Assembly (NCBI GenBank): GCA_903871855.1
Contig: CAIQIK010000037.1
Coordinates: 1-32,466, forward strand
Length of the DNA: 32,466 nucleotides
Source of the DNA: an uncultured Caldisericota bacterium
GTDB lineage: Bacteria > Caldisericota > Caldisericia > Cryosericales > Cryosericaceae
Direction: 5' to 3'
Position 1 is the first letter of the stretch, and each line of letters opens with the position of its first letter. The notes under the pieces are model-generated. The model made no database searches. It saw only the letters and a program-made list of their open reading frames with translations, and was not told the origin of the DNA. This document shows positions 1 through 8,955 of the stretch, piece by piece. A program made the translations under genes and the position numbers.

Positions 1-37
1 CAACATCATCTTCCAGTGTAAGATGTACGTGAGCCAT
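1..37 (-). CDS. Transposase N-terminus (IS256-like), partial
   Basis: Only twelve codons are visible, reading MAHVHLTLEDDV. They start at an ATG (37 to 35) preceded by a GAAAGGGG ribosome binding site at good spacing. A short, beta-strand-like opening of this kind is typical of IS256-family transposases, which would bind the element's inverted repeats and cut with a DDE active site. The catalytic region lies outside the window, so the family call rests on the opening residues and on the terminal-repeat-like sequence just upstream. Another small gene cannot be excluded. Confidence 0.45.
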   Translation of the reverse strand, partial: MAHVHLTLEDDV

Positions 38-143
38 CGGTTCCCCTTTCAGTTTTTGGTTGGTCACAAACCCATTATACCGAAAGCGAGCCCTTGGCTC
101 TTTTACTGTCTTGAATTTACACCAACTATACGGACACTATCCC
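1..143 (-). mobile_element. End of an IS256-like (Mutator family) insertion sequence, truncated by the window edge
   Basis: Read on the minus strand, the stretch from about 143 to 38 has the layout of an IS256-family left end: an outer block with a GTGTCC core, a GTGTAAATT block inside it, then a TATAAT-like -10 (about 74-79) and a transposase start with a ribosome binding site at 35-37. The outer boundary near 143 is inferred from the pattern; the partner inverted repeat and the target duplication lie outside the window. A 5-bp hairpin (GAGCC/GGCTC, about 88-101) sits between the end and the gene. Confidence 0.5.
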
Positions 144-479
144 GTCATCCCTTACCTCCGTTTTTGACAAGTCGATGCGGTATCTTGAAACCAAGATAGA
201 TTTTGTGTATTGTAAAAGGGATGGGAGGTATGGACAAGGGAGCTGTGATGCTTGCACTCTTGCCACTGATGATGCTACGTTATTGCCGATCGGTAGTAGC
301 GTAGCTGGTACAGGCCAGTGGATACGCGCAAGCTATGGTCTGTATCGAGCGACTTCTTGCCCTCTTGCGAGTGATTCTCTTTTGCGAGCACTGTTTGTGC
401 AGTGATAGATGTTAGTGTATTTCACACAGGAACTTGACAAGAGTTCGTTCTGTTTGTGGTGAATCTGGAGGCAAGAGAG
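144..479. other. Intergenic region without a convincing gene
   Basis: The open frame at 175-405 has no ribosome binding site and an unnatural composition, so I do not call it. A small hairpin (TATCTTG-AAAC-CAAGATA, 181-198) is present, and TTGACA-like hexamers occur at about 166 and 434, but neither has a good -10 at 16-18 bases. The ribosome binding site of the next gene (CTGGAGG, 465-471) ends the region. Confidence 0.5.
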
Positions 480-1262
480 ATGGCACTATTAAGTGGATCG
501 CTCATTGATGTCGGTCTAGAGGCTCTGCTTTCACTCATGCATTCAATGGCCAAATCAGGTGTCCTTTCTTTTGCCTGGAAGGACGATAGTGGAGTATCTC
601 ATGACGGTACTATCACGTTCTATGGCGGAGTGCCACTTCAAGCCGTAGCAGGACCGTTCAAGGGAAAAATGGCAATAGAGGCACTTGCTACTTCTGAGAG
701 CCAGTTTGCTTTTGCTTCGGATAATGTAACAGTATCCGACAAGACAAAACAGGGGATGGATCTACAGGAACTCATGAACCTGGCACAAGCGACTCTCACT
801 GAGTGGAATCAGCTGAAAGCAGTCATTTCGTCTATGAAAAATGCCGTACATTGGACGAATTTTGACATTTCTTCGGTAACGCTCTCCGGTCAAGAATTCA
901 ATGTGGTAACTCTGATCAGCAAGGGGGGATGCACTGTTCAAGATCTTGTTGGCAATGTAGCGCTCCCTCCCGTGGAAGTGTTACATATCGTTAAGAGCCT
1001 TATGGACAAAGGGCTGGTGACTATCGACACTGCTGTTGTTGTTGGCATCACCAATGCCCAATACACGACCCTTATGGAATTTATCCTATCATTTACTGGA
1101 GTCCAGGGCAGAGACATATTTAAGAAGCATCTTCATGTCGGAATGTCAACCAAAGAATATGCAGTGGCCCTATCTGAATTTGAAGAGGAAATCAAACATG
1201 TTGCTGGAACAGCCGTGGCAAAAAAACTGGTCGAGAGAATCCAAAGCGTTATCGGGAAGTAA
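480..1262 (+). CDS. PATAN/DUF4388-domain protein
   Basis: This protein of 260 residues opens with a segment (about residues 1-110) that resembles the DUF4388/PATAN domain. Visible traits are the G-x-L-x-x-V/L-G opening, a run of short hydrophobic helices and the GxITFYGGVPLQAxAG strand-turn that marks the family. PATAN proteins act in bacterial signalling, often beside response regulators or surface-motility systems. The rest (about 110-260) is mostly helical and ends in a basic amphipathic stretch; I recognise no enzyme motif. I chose the ATG at 480, which has CTGGAGG eight bases upstream, over the in-frame GTG at 456, which has none. The next gene starts 25 bases later and is probably co-transcribed. 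Base composition is clearly lower in GC than the Moco operon. Confidence 0.6.
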   Translation: MALLSGSLIDVGLEALLSLMHSMAKSGVLSFAWKDDSGVSHDGTITFYGGVPLQAVAGPFKGKMAIEALATSESQFAFASDNVTVSDKTKQGMDLQELMNLAQATLTEWNQLKAVISSMKNAVHWTNFDISSVTLSGQEFNVVTLISKGGCTVQDLVGNVALPPVEVLHIVKSLMDKGLVTIDTAVVVGITNAQYTTLMEFILSFTGVQGRDIFKKHLHVGMSTKEYAVALSEFEEEIKHVAGTAVAKKLVERIQSVIGK

Positions 1263-1287
1263 CAATACTCTGTAGGGGAGGTACTTG

Positions 1288-2061
1288 ATGAATAAGAAAC
1301 TGTGGTATCTGGTTGCAATTATCTTGGCAGTAGCAAACATCCTTATGTACCTCATTATTCGACTGCCGGAGAGGGTGTTTGTTCTTTGGGACGATCTATC
1401 GGGACTGGTGTCAATGGCACTTGCCGTAGCATTCCTGCTGCAAGCGAGTAAACTTGCCGGCAGTGCAGAACAAAAAGCACTTCGTTTGTTTGCGCTTGGC
1501 TTTGGAGGCCGGGCTGTTGGACAACTCCTATGGGTGATCTTTGACTTCTCTCACCCACAAACAATCGCACCTTTCCCAAGCACTTCCGATATCGGCTTTA
1601 TTGCATTCTACGTTTTTGTCTTGTTTGGCCTTTTCTTCCTCCTGAAGCACTGTTTGCCACTCATATCCAAGACACACTGGATGATCGCTGCAGGCGTCTT
1701 GATTGTACTGCTTGCTGCTGCGTCTACCCTTGTGTCTCCTGCCATGCACTATTTGGCTTATTATGAGATGTCCTGGTTTGGGAAGTGCTTGAGTTTCGCC
1801 TATCCGTTCTTGGACATTGTTATTGTTGCTCTTATTCTTCCCGTCATCCTTTTGTTCGCAGGTGGGAATATCGGCCAATCCTGGCTTATTACTGTTGTGG
1901 GCTTCGTTGCAATTGCTGCTGCTGATACTATTTTTGCCTACCTTCACCTTACTGGACGTTACATCATTACCGCCAACTCCGGAATTCTCTCGGCTCTCGG
2001 TGGGTTACTCGTTATGGCTGGTTCGCTCAGGTTTATGCAATCCCACACAACAGCCTCATGA
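1288..2061 (+). CDS. Multi-pass membrane protein, stand-alone sensor-like domain
   Basis: The 257-residue product has about seven or eight hydrophobic segments spread evenly over its length and no sizeable soluble domain. The PFPSTSDIGFIAFY stretch near residue 100 matches the pattern (P-x-P-S-x-x-D) seen in membrane sensor modules that usually sit in front of GGDEF or kinase domains. Here the module stands alone, so an output partner would have to act in trans; the PATAN protein just upstream is the obvious candidate. ATG 1288 has a strong AGGGGAGG site at 1274-1281 and is preferred over the TTG one codon earlier. One line counted within the gene (1801-1860) is 24/60 GC, far below the GC-rich genes that follow. 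Function is inferred only from topology and context. Confidence 0.55.
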   Translation: MNKKLWYLVAIILAVANILMYLIIRLPERVFVLWDDLSGLVSMALAVAFLLQASKLAGSAEQKALRLFALGFGGRAVGQLLWVIFDFSHPQTIAPFPSTSDIGFIAFYVFVLFGLFFLLKHCLPLISKTHWMIAAGVLIVLLAAASTLVSPAMHYLAYYEMSWFGKCLSFAYPFLDIVIVALILPVILLFAGGNIGQSWLITVVGFVAIAAADTIFAYLHLTGRYIITANSGILSALGGLLVMAGSLRFMQSHTTAS

Positions 2062-2126
2062 CGAGTAGAAAAAGGATGAGGCAATAGAGCAGACAGCAAA
2101 CTCACGCTCATCCCGCTTCGAGGCCA

Positions 2127-2166
2127 GGTATGAAGACGCCCCCATTCGCGGGGGCATCTTCATACC
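2127..2166. terminator. Bidirectional hairpin terminator between convergent genes
   Basis: A 10-bp arm (GGTATGAAGA / TCTTCATACC), one mismatch and a 6-bp GC core (GCCCCC / GGGGGC) enclose a 6-base loop. It lies between two genes that converge on it (ends at 2061 and 2184). There is no long T-run, so termination may be only partly intrinsic. Confidence 0.75.
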
Positions 2167-2183
2167 TACAACCCAGGGGAACC

Positions 2184-5100
2184 TCAGGGCTTGAGGTATG
2201 TGATGGTGATCGTCTGGGTGGAGTCTTCCCACTGCACGTCGGCGCCCAGGCTCTCAGCGACGAACCGCAGAGGAAGCATCGTACGGCTGTTGAGGATCTG
2301 GGGCACAACATTGGGGTTCGTGCTGTCGATAGGTGTCGATTTGCCATTCACCAATGCGCTCGACTTCCCGATGACGAGCTTAAGTTCGGTCCCGTCGAGC
2401 GATATGGTCACGGTCTGACTGGCAGCATCCCAGGCAACGGTTCCACCAAGTGATTCGACGATTGCCCGGATCGGGACCAGCGTGCGACCCTCGACAATGA
2501 CTGGCAGCGCATCCAGCACGACGCTGGAGCTGCCGACTGTCATGGCCGGCGAGCCGACGCGCAGGACAAGAACCGTTCGGGGTTGTTCTGCGAGGACACG
2601 CACGGGAATGGTACGTGCCTTGCCTGCAAGTTCCTGCCTCCCCCCGTCTCCACCCAGCAACTGAAGCTCGTCGATATCCAACTGCGTCGTCCCGGCCTCG
2701 AGCGCGTGGAACGTCAGGACTGCGATACTGCCGTTTCCGCTGCCCGGCTGAGCGTCCCCCTTCAGTGTCAACGCGACGCGCGCTTCGCCCGACGTGCCGT
2801 GATCCTCGATGAACAGTGTGTCGGTCCCCAGAAGATCTCCCTTCGCGATACTCACCAGTTGCAGCGCCTTGTCGTCATACATAACATGGCACCCGGCTCC
2901 GTAGAGGTTCTCGGCATCGCGGATGCTCAACGGCACCTGCACCGTCGCTCCCATGAACGTTTCGACGGGGACTCCCCCGACGACTACAAGAGGGGCAGTG
3001 CGGACTGCGACGTCGGCTTGGACAGTAGTGACGCTCGCTGGGTCCAGCGCGCTGTGGACCTCGACATCCACGGCACTGACTGTCCCCGGCGTGACGCCCG
3101 TCGGGACCTGGACTGTCATCTTTACCGTGCCTGTAGCTCCAGACAGGACCGTGACCGACACGGGACTGACTGAACTCGACCACCCGCTTCCGTCTCGGGT
3201 GCTCGACGTGACTGTGAATGTGTCTGTCCGGGCACTCCAATTGCGAAGACTCACCTGGAACTGGGTCGTTGTGCCAGCAGAAACGGCACGCTCCACGGTG
3301 TCCAGCCGGACCGTGACAGCGGTTCCTCGAGGCGCCACTTGCGGGCCGTAGCTGAGTTCACGAATCACGTTATGAAAGCCATCGGTCACATAGAGGGTGC
3401 CCTGCGCCGACCATGTCATCCTGCCCGGCAGATACCAGGACCTGGAGGTAGTCCAGGCAACTGATCCGTCCTGGCGGAATGCGACGAAGCGTCCGTTCTC
3501 GGCGTCGCTTACCAGAATGAGGCCGTCGGGCAGCAGCATTGCATCGTGAGGATAGTACATCTGGCCGGCACCGCGACCTCCGCCCACTGCTCCGAAAGCC
3601 CGAATGACAACCCCCGTGGAACTGTAGCGAACGACCTGTTGAACTTCACCAGACTCGCCCCACAGGCACACGAGCAGGTCTCCGCCGGGGAGAACGGTCA
3701 GCCCGCCGGGCATACCGGCAGTTGTGAAACGGCCGAGCTCACTGCCGTCGGCCGCCAGATGCACGACAGACCCGTCGCCCTGGTTGCAGGCCCACAGCGT
3801 CCCATCACTTGCCATCTCGAGATCGCTGGACCCGTCAACCTTGCCGGCGGCAATGGTCCTGACATAGTTGCCGGCTTCATCATAGACGGCGATGAATCCT
3901 CCTTTGGCATCCTGCGCCGCGACATAGACCAGTCCTGCACCGCTTGCTGCGACAGACTCCACCAGCTGCATCGAACGCGACCCTGCGCGCATGACAGTGA
4001 ACAGCTCGTTACCGCTGCGGTCCAGCACGTCTACGTATCCGCGGTTCCACTCGATCGTCTGACCGTTGGCGGAGATGACAGGTGAGCTGCAGGTTACCCA
4101 CAGCTGACCCTTGCCGTCTACGGCAATGTCCTGAGGATTGCTGAGCCGTCCCCGGAGATCGTTGGGATAGTCCTGCACAGTTACCACTCCGCCATCAGGA
4201 GCGTACTCGATGAGCTTCGCGTGGAAGCCGCTGCCAAAGGGATTGGTTGCGTCGCGGAAGAACCCGCTGTTCATTACGTAGACCATGCCGTCAGGCGTGA
4301 CGGCGACACCACCGGGACTGAGAACTTCGCCGTCCTGGATGTCGGTCATGTCGGCCGGATGCTGCCCGAAGCTACGCTGGTACTGCCCGCTGCTGGAGAA
4401 GACCTTGACAGCGGGGACCGGCAGGTCACCCGTGCCGCGGTCCGCGATATAGATGTTGCCGCGGGTATCGACCGCCAGGTCAGCGGCGCTCGTGATGAGA
4501 TTCTCTCCATCTCCCGGGGCCGCAAAGACACGCACGGCATTCGTTCCGCTCAACCGGTAGACAGCGCTGTCGCCGCTGGAAACGACATAGGGGAACACAC
4601 CCACCGAGGTCATGCCGGCAGGACGGGAGATACCTGTCACGGTTGTCACGTAGGCGCCTGTTGCCGTGAACTGCTCCAGGCGGTCGTTCAATTGGTCCGC
4701 GACCCAGATGCTGCCGTCCGGCGTCACGGCGATGCCGGCGGGTCCCTCGAACTGGCCGATTCCCTTGCCTTCCGAGCCGAACTCCATCACGACCGAGCCG
4801 TTGTTGTCGTATTTGACAACTTTGTTGCCAAAGAAGTCAGCGACATAAATGCTGCCGGTGCTGTCCACAGCAACATCGGTCGGGTACTGCAGCTGTCCGC
4901 GCCCGCTTCCCAACGACCCTATGACGCGCTTGTGGACAAGATCAGCCGAGAGAACGTGGATACGGCCGTACCCAGTGTCGCACACGACGACGTCCCCATT
5001 CGGCAGAACAGCCATGCCTTGCGACGGGAATGCCTGTGCCGACGGATAATCCTTCTCGACCGTGTTGACACTCTCGATCGTCAGCGTCCCGATGTAATCA

Positions 5101-5225
5101 GAAGGCATCACACCGATCGTGTCGACCTCTATCAATGCAACAGCGCCCGTTACCCTTCCTGTGCCTGGCACCAGAGACGCTCCAAGGAGCGCAATCACGC
5201 ACAACAGGCCAATTGTTTTCTTCAT
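2184..5225 (-). CDS. Secreted NHL beta-propeller protein with cohesin and C-terminal stalk domain
   Basis: This is a 1013-residue secreted protein. A signal peptide covers about residues 1-28. Residues about 65-630 are NHL-type repeats, with recurring P-x-G-(I/V)-A-V / V-A-D pairs such as PTDVAVDSTGSIYVADFFGN, forming one or two beta-propellers. About 640-740 is an Ig/Fn3-like beta domain. About 745-880 reads as a cohesin (VPVETFMGATVQVPLSI at its start, GSIAVLTFHALEAG near its end). About 895-1013 is a copper-amine-oxidase-N-type stalk domain (GRTLVPIRAIVESLGG, RTMLPLRFVAESLGA), common in Gram-positive surface proteins. The ATG has a GGAG site seven bases upstream and lies nine bases after the protease gene, so the two form one operon. 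The likely role is an extracellular adhesion or scaffold protein; its cohesin could dock the protease's dockerin. Confidence 0.8.
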   Translation of the reverse strand: MKKTIGLLCVIALLGASLVPGTGRVTGAVALIEVDTIGVMPSDYIGTLTIESVNTVEKDYPSAQAFPSQGMAVLPNGDVVVCDTGYGRIHVLSADLVHKRVIGSLGSGRGQLQYPTDVAVDSTGSIYVADFFGNKVVKYDNNGSVVMEFGSEGKGIGQFEGPAGIAVTPDGSIWVADQLNDRLEQFTATGAYVTTVTGISRPAGMTSVGVFPYVVSSGDSAVYRLSGTNAVRVFAAPGDGENLITSAADLAVDTRGNIYIADRGTGDLPVPAVKVFSSSGQYQRSFGQHPADMTDIQDGEVLSPGGVAVTPDGMVYVMNSGFFRDATNPFGSGFHAKLIEYAPDGGVVTVQDYPNDLRGRLSNPQDIAVDGKGQLWVTCSSPVISANGQTIEWNRGYVDVLDRSGNELFTVMRAGSRSMQLVESVAASGAGLVYVAAQDAKGGFIAVYDEAGNYVRTIAAGKVDGSSDLEMASDGTLWACNQGDGSVVHLAADGSELGRFTTAGMPGGLTVLPGGDLLVCLWGESGEVQQVVRYSSTGVVIRAFGAVGGGRGAGQMYYPHDAMLLPDGLILVSDAENGRFVAFRQDGSVAWTTSRSWYLPGRMTWSAQGTLYVTDGFHNVIRELSYGPQVAPRGTAVTVRLDTVERAVSAGTTTQFQVSLRNWSARTDTFTVTSSTRDGSGWSSSVSPVSVTVLSGATGTVKMTVQVPTGVTPGTVSAVDVEVHSALDPASVTTVQADVAVRTAPLVVVGGVPVETFMGATVQVPLSIRDAENLYGAGCHVMYDDKALQLVSIAKGDLLGTDTLFIEDHGTSGEARVALTLKGDAQPGSGNGSIAVLTFHALEAGTTQLDIDELQLLGGDGGRQELAGKARTIPVRVLAEQPRTVLVLRVGSPAMTVGSSSVVLDALPVIVEGRTLVPIRAIVESLGGTVAWDAASQTVTISLDGTELKLVIGKSSALVNGKSTPIDSTNPNVVPQILNSRTMLPLRFVAESLGADVQWEDSTQTITITYLKP

Positions 5226-5234
5226 CGCGATCTC

Positions 5235-8200
5235 CTAGGGATAGACTTCGCCATAGTGCTGGCTCAGGATCTGCAAGTCGGCGTCGTCCACCCGTCCGTC
5301 GCCGTTGAGGTCTGCCGCGTTGTCATACCGCTTATCCCCAGCCTTCGAGCCGTACGCGCGGGCAAGAGCGACCATGTCGGCCAAGTCCACACGCTTATTG
5401 CCGTCGATGTCCCAGACGTTGCCTCCCGACCGCAACGTGACAGCCAGTGACTGAGCGACCGTTTCAGCCGTCCCGCTGCCATTCGTCGCCAGAGGGTTCC
5501 CAATCCACAGTTCCGTGGAACCGGCGTGCAGGACGGTGAATGTGATCGTGCACACACTACCACGCCCCTGAACCTGACCCATCCCTGTCGCCCCTTTGAC
5601 CGCGACACTGCCCACTAACGTGTCCACAGAGGAGGCGAAGCTCGATGGGGCTTTCCCCCCCTGGTGCAGGAGGTCACCCTCCTGCACCGACTTCACCGAA
5701 AGATAGTAAGGTTCAAACTGCACAGCAGCCGTTATGCCCGAGATACTCGTTGTCGTATCGACAGTAAGGCTGACAGTCACGTTTTCACCCTCGCGCAGAC
5801 TCCCGCCGACGACGTTCAGGTTGAGCACCGGAATGCCTGCCATACCTGTGACATGAATGGGTGCCGACTGATGCGCTGCCTCGGAGATCTGCAGGTTGGC
5901 CGGGTCGTTGTTGCTCTCGACGACCGATGTCCTCAGGAGATAGTCTCCGTCGGTCAGAAAAAGGTTGCCGTGAACGTCCCGACCATCCCACGTAAACCCA
6001 TGGTCACCCACGAGCAACAGCGACCTGCGATACACGGTCCCCAGGGTCGTTGCACCGTCGGTGCTCGTAACTGTTCCCACGACCTGCGAGGCGAAGCTGG
6101 AACCCTGAGGCGCTTCTCCTGCCTCGACGGCAGGTCGCACGCCACCATACCCGATGTTGAACCCCACGTCCATTGTGCCATCGGGCGCGGCCAGGGTTGC
6201 TGTGCTCGTATGCATCCCACTCAACTGCTGAGGGACCTCAACGCTCGCACGCCAGAAAATGTAGGGCACGTGCAAGGTTCCGCTGGTCGACTGAAAGGTG
6301 ATGATCCCTTCATGCGGCCCGTCCGCGACAGTTGCCGGGTCCACAGTCGTGGTCACGGCAACCTGTGTCGTTCCGCCAGGAGCGACAACGACCGACGACG
6401 GAGTAACGGTCACTGTTACGCCTGCCCGCGCGTTCATCGTCCAATCGAACGAAGGCGAGAACGCCACACTATGGTCCGAGAGACTGCGTATCGTGATCGT
6501 CGTCGCAGTCGCGATGCTGTCATCGTCGACAAGAATGGCACCTGTCTGAACCGTCGTCGTGCCGTCGGATGTGGCTATCCCGGCCACAGCGGGTGCACCG
6601 ATGGCAGCCGGTACGTCGACCCGACCGGCTCCCTGCAATGTCCACGTGATGACCTCGTTGTTCTGCCAGTTGCGCAGGACATCCGACGTGTTCATCAGCG
6701 CCATCTTGACCGTCTCCGGTGTCCAGTCGGGATGAGCCGCCTTGATCAGCGCGACGGCTCCAGCCACCCCAGGCGAAGCCATTGAGGTACCGTCCAACTT
6801 GGCATACTCGCCATTTGGAAACGTCGAGTTCACTGTGACGCCGGGTGCGGATACCTCCGGCTTGAAGTGAAAGTCCTCGGTGGGACCCATCGAGCTGAAG
6901 TCGGCAAGCGTCCCCAGGTTGCTCCGTGTTTCAAATCGGACGACAAGCCCTCTCGTTGTCAGCGCCTTCAGGTTCAGTCCTGCCTCCTGCGTGATGCCGA
7001 TGCAGGGTACATAGTCCTTGCTCTCGTCACCGGCCGCTACTCTGAGCGTCATGCCAAGGACTCCGGGGCTGTGGTTGTAGATGATAACGCCGGCGGCTCC
7101 CGCAGCCTGTGCATTGAGGACCTTGTCGCGGAAGTAGATCCCGCCGGTCCCTATGGGGCCCCGCTCGACAAGCGCGACCTTTCCCTTGACGTTCACGGCA
7201 GCAAAATCCGTCTTCGAGCCGTACCCGGCATCCACGATGCTGTACGTAGAGCCTTCCTTGAACGCCGGGGCAATATCGGCATAGCTGCCCATGATGTTAT
7301 CCAGCCCTGTTCCGTTCGGCGCCACGACCTCGACCACTGGATAGGGGCCGTCGTTGGAGGCGGCTACCGCGATGGCATTGAGCGCCGTTGCCGGCGAACC
7401 CAGGGGCCAGTTGGTCTCAGGATTGCGCGGGCCGGAGTTGCCCGTCGCTGCGACGACCACGACACCAGCCTTGACCGCGTTATTGATGGACTCGTTCTCG
7501 GGCGTATCGGCGGTCCCCCCGGATATGCCCAGGGACATGTTGACCACCGTGCACCGGTCCCGCACGGAGCGGTCAAGCGCGGCGATGATGTCCCCATCGG
7601 CAGCTCCTCCTCCCTGGTCGCTGAAGACCTTGTAGGCATAGAGCTTCGCCTTTGGCGCGACACCCTGCACCTTGCCGTCCGCAGCTGCAATGCCCGCGAC
7701 GTGTGTACCGTGGCCCTGGATATCCATGGGGTTGCTGTCGTTGTCGGCAAAATCGTATCCTCCCACCACCTTTGCATTGGGGAACTTGGCTCCACCAAGG
7801 TCGGGGTGCGTGTAGTCGATACCGGTGTCGATGATGCCGATGGCCGTGCCGGTACCGTCGAGTTTTGTTCCGCCCGCCGAGGTACGGTTCCACAATGACT
7901 GATCCACTCCCATCGCAGCATTTGCGTCATCGTCCAGGACCTGCGCCTGTTGGGATTCGTAGACAAACGAGACGTGGCTCGTCCCCGCAACCGCTGCGAG
8001 GTCAGACCCCACAACGCTTAGTGCCAGACCGTTGAATGTCACGCTCAGCCGCTGTTTGACGGTATACGTGACACCGTGCGCCGTCAGCGACGACAGAAAC
8101 GCATTCTGCTCCTGTGAGATCGCTGCGTCTGATGCGTGCGCTGCCACGGTGTCCAACCACCCCTCTGCTCCAGCATCCTGAACTCTACCGATCAACGGAA

Positions 8201-8384
8201 GACCCTGCAGACGGACGATGACATCCTGTGACGATGGCGATGACCCGACACGGGCTAGAAAGGCGGCATCGATCGTGGGCAGGTTCACTGCGCCGTGCAC
8301 AGGTTTCCCCGGCAGCGTACACGCCAGGAGCAGAGCCACCGCCACTACGATTCTAAGACACCATTGCAGTCGCTTCGTCATCAT
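5235..8384 (-). CDS. Secreted S8 subtilisin-like protease with PA insert, cohesin-like module and dockerin
   Basis: This 1049-residue extracellular serine peptidase has a signal peptide (about 1-31) and an I9-like propeptide (about 50-145). The complete S8 triad is visible: Asp186 in GIIDTGID, His225 in GHGTHVAG and Ser534 in GTSMASPGVAGA, with the oxyanion Asn316 in ATGNSG. The gap between His and Ser is long because a protease-associated (PA) domain is inserted at about 370-480. Beta-rich Fn3-like domains follow, then a cohesin-like module (about 860-985) and a C-terminal type I dockerin with two calcium loops (DIDGNKRVDLAD and DLNGDGRVDDAD). The start is the first of two tandem ATG codons behind AGGAGG. 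It is the first gene of the operon with the NHL-cohesin protein. Proteolysis outside the cell is well supported; attachment through the dockerin is inferred. Confidence 0.9.
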   Translation of the reverse strand: MMTKRLQWCLRIVVAVALLLACTLPGKPVHGAVNLPTIDAAFLARVGSSPSSQDVIVRLQGLPLIGRVQDAGAEGWLDTVAAHASDAAISQEQNAFLSSLTAHGVTYTVKQRLSVTFNGLALSVVGSDLAAVAGTSHVSFVYESQQAQVLDDDANAAMGVDQSLWNRTSAGGTKLDGTGTAIGIIDTGIDYTHPDLGGAKFPNAKVVGGYDFADNDSNPMDIQGHGTHVAGIAAADGKVQGVAPKAKLYAYKVFSDQGGGAADGDIIAALDRSVRDRCTVVNMSLGISGGTADTPENESINNAVKAGVVVVAATGNSGPRNPETNWPLGSPATALNAIAVAASNDGPYPVVEVVAPNGTGLDNIMGSYADIAPAFKEGSTYSIVDAGYGSKTDFAAVNVKGKVALVERGPIGTGGIYFRDKVLNAQAAGAAGVIIYNHSPGVLGMTLRVAAGDESKDYVPCIGITQEAGLNLKALTTRGLVVRFETRSNLGTLADFSSMGPTEDFHFKPEVSAPGVTVNSTFPNGEYAKLDGTSMASPGVAGAVALIKAAHPDWTPETVKMALMNTSDVLRNWQNNEVITWTLQGAGRVDVPAAIGAPAVAGIATSDGTTTVQTGAILVDDDSIATATTITIRSLSDHSVAFSPSFDWTMNARAGVTVTVTPSSVVVAPGGTTQVAVTTTVDPATVADGPHEGIITFQSTSGTLHVPYIFWRASVEVPQQLSGMHTSTATLAAPDGTMDVGFNIGYGGVRPAVEAGEAPQGSSFASQVVGTVTSTDGATTLGTVYRRSLLLVGDHGFTWDGRDVHGNLFLTDGDYLLRTSVVESNNDPANLQISEAAHQSAPIHVTGMAGIPVLNLNVVGGSLREGENVTVSLTVDTTTSISGITAAVQFEPYYLSVKSVQEGDLLHQGGKAPSSFASSVDTLVGSVAVKGATGMGQVQGRGSVCTITFTVLHAGSTELWIGNPLATNGSGTAETVAQSLAVTLRSGGNVWDIDGNKRVDLADMVALARAYGSKAGDKRYDNAADLNGDGRVDDADLQILSQHYGEVYP

Positions 8385-8441
8385 TTTCCTCCTGAGCCAC
8401 TGACGGGCCGTATGCTCAACCCGTACAGAGGCAGATGTGTT

Positions 8442-8470
8442 GGTATACCGCCAAACCGCCCCAAGGTCAA
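8442..8470 (-). promoter_or_regulatory. Sigma-70-type promoter of the protease operon
   Basis: On the minus strand, TTGACC (8470-8465), a 17-base spacer and TATACC (8447-8442) precede the protease start by about 58 bases. Transcription would start near 8435. Confidence 0.65.
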
Positions 8471-8502
8471 TGAAGACGGAAACTCACAGTTTCTGTCGTC
8501 CC

Positions 8503-8745
8503 CCCGAGCACTTTTGTCCCTCGCATCCTTTTGTCCAAGATGCGAGGTGCTCTTCAAGGCCCCCCCCCCGAGTATGTTCTTCCAATGCGAGGGGTGCTTC
8601 TCTCGAGCCCTTTTTTCCCATGCCCCCGAGTATGTTTGTCCAATGCGAGGGGCGTTTCTGAGGGGTGCTTCCCACGAGCCCAAGGATGTTTTTGTATCCG
8701 AGGGTGTTCTGCATGTTGGTGCAATGCGAGTGGTGCTCTGCCGCG
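8503..8745. repeat. Degenerate tandem repeat array of about 55-62 bp units
   Basis: Four imperfect units start near 8503, 8562, 8624 and 8679. Each begins with a C-run followed by GAG-x-AT/AC-x-TT, then TCCAATGCGAGGGG or a relative of it, then a G/T-rich tail. The two central units are closest (8568-8600 and 8624-8660). Nine or more C residues in a row occur at about 8561. No reading frame on either strand looks coding, and the units are contiguous rather than separated by unique spacers. Confidence 0.55.
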
Positions 8746-8777
8746 AAGGCGGGGACCCATGAATGATGAAGGCATGG

Positions 8778-8797
8778 ATTCCCGCATGCGCGGGAAT
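8778..8797. repeat. REP-like palindrome
   Basis: ATTCCCGC-ATGC-GCGGGAAT forms a perfect 8-bp stem with a 4-base loop. It belongs to a dispersed family with the copies at 8862-8881 and 25060-25079. Such elements often produce spurious reading frames containing PAHAGIHA-like peptides, as happens here on the minus strand. Confidence 0.7.
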
Positions 8798-8861
8798 GAC
8801 AACGAGAGGGGGAAGGATCCTGCACAGGAGGAAATGGCGCATCAGATACTTTCTATCCGTC

Positions 8862-8881
8862 GTTCCCGCGAAGGCGGGAAC
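8862..8881. repeat. REP-like palindrome
   Basis: GTTCCCGC-GAAG-GCGGGAAC forms a perfect 8-bp stem with a 4-base loop. It differs from the 8778 copy only in the outer base pair and the loop. Confidence 0.7.
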
Positions 8882-8955
8882 CTACGCGTCGAACCAGGGT
8901 TGGATTTCCCATGCGTGGCAATGACGAAGTGGAGAAAGGGATCCATTTCGATTTC

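Noticed and set aside
175-405. 76-codon open frame on the plus strand
   Set aside because: No ribosome binding site, no hydrophobic or domain pattern, and it starts just outside the IS end. Probably chance.
4221-8000. Long plus-strand frames (4221-5450, 5664-6785, 6867-7898)
   Set aside because: They are shadows of the NHL protein and protease genes, whose domains are unmistakable on the minus strand.
8503-8745. CRISPR-like repeated units
   Set aside because: The units are contiguous and imperfect, with no equal repeats separated by unique spacers and no cas genes nearby.
8381-8842. Minus-strand frame with a PAHAGIHA-like peptide
   Set aside because: This peptide is the well-known false translation of REP-like palindromes; the frame also runs over the degenerate repeats.
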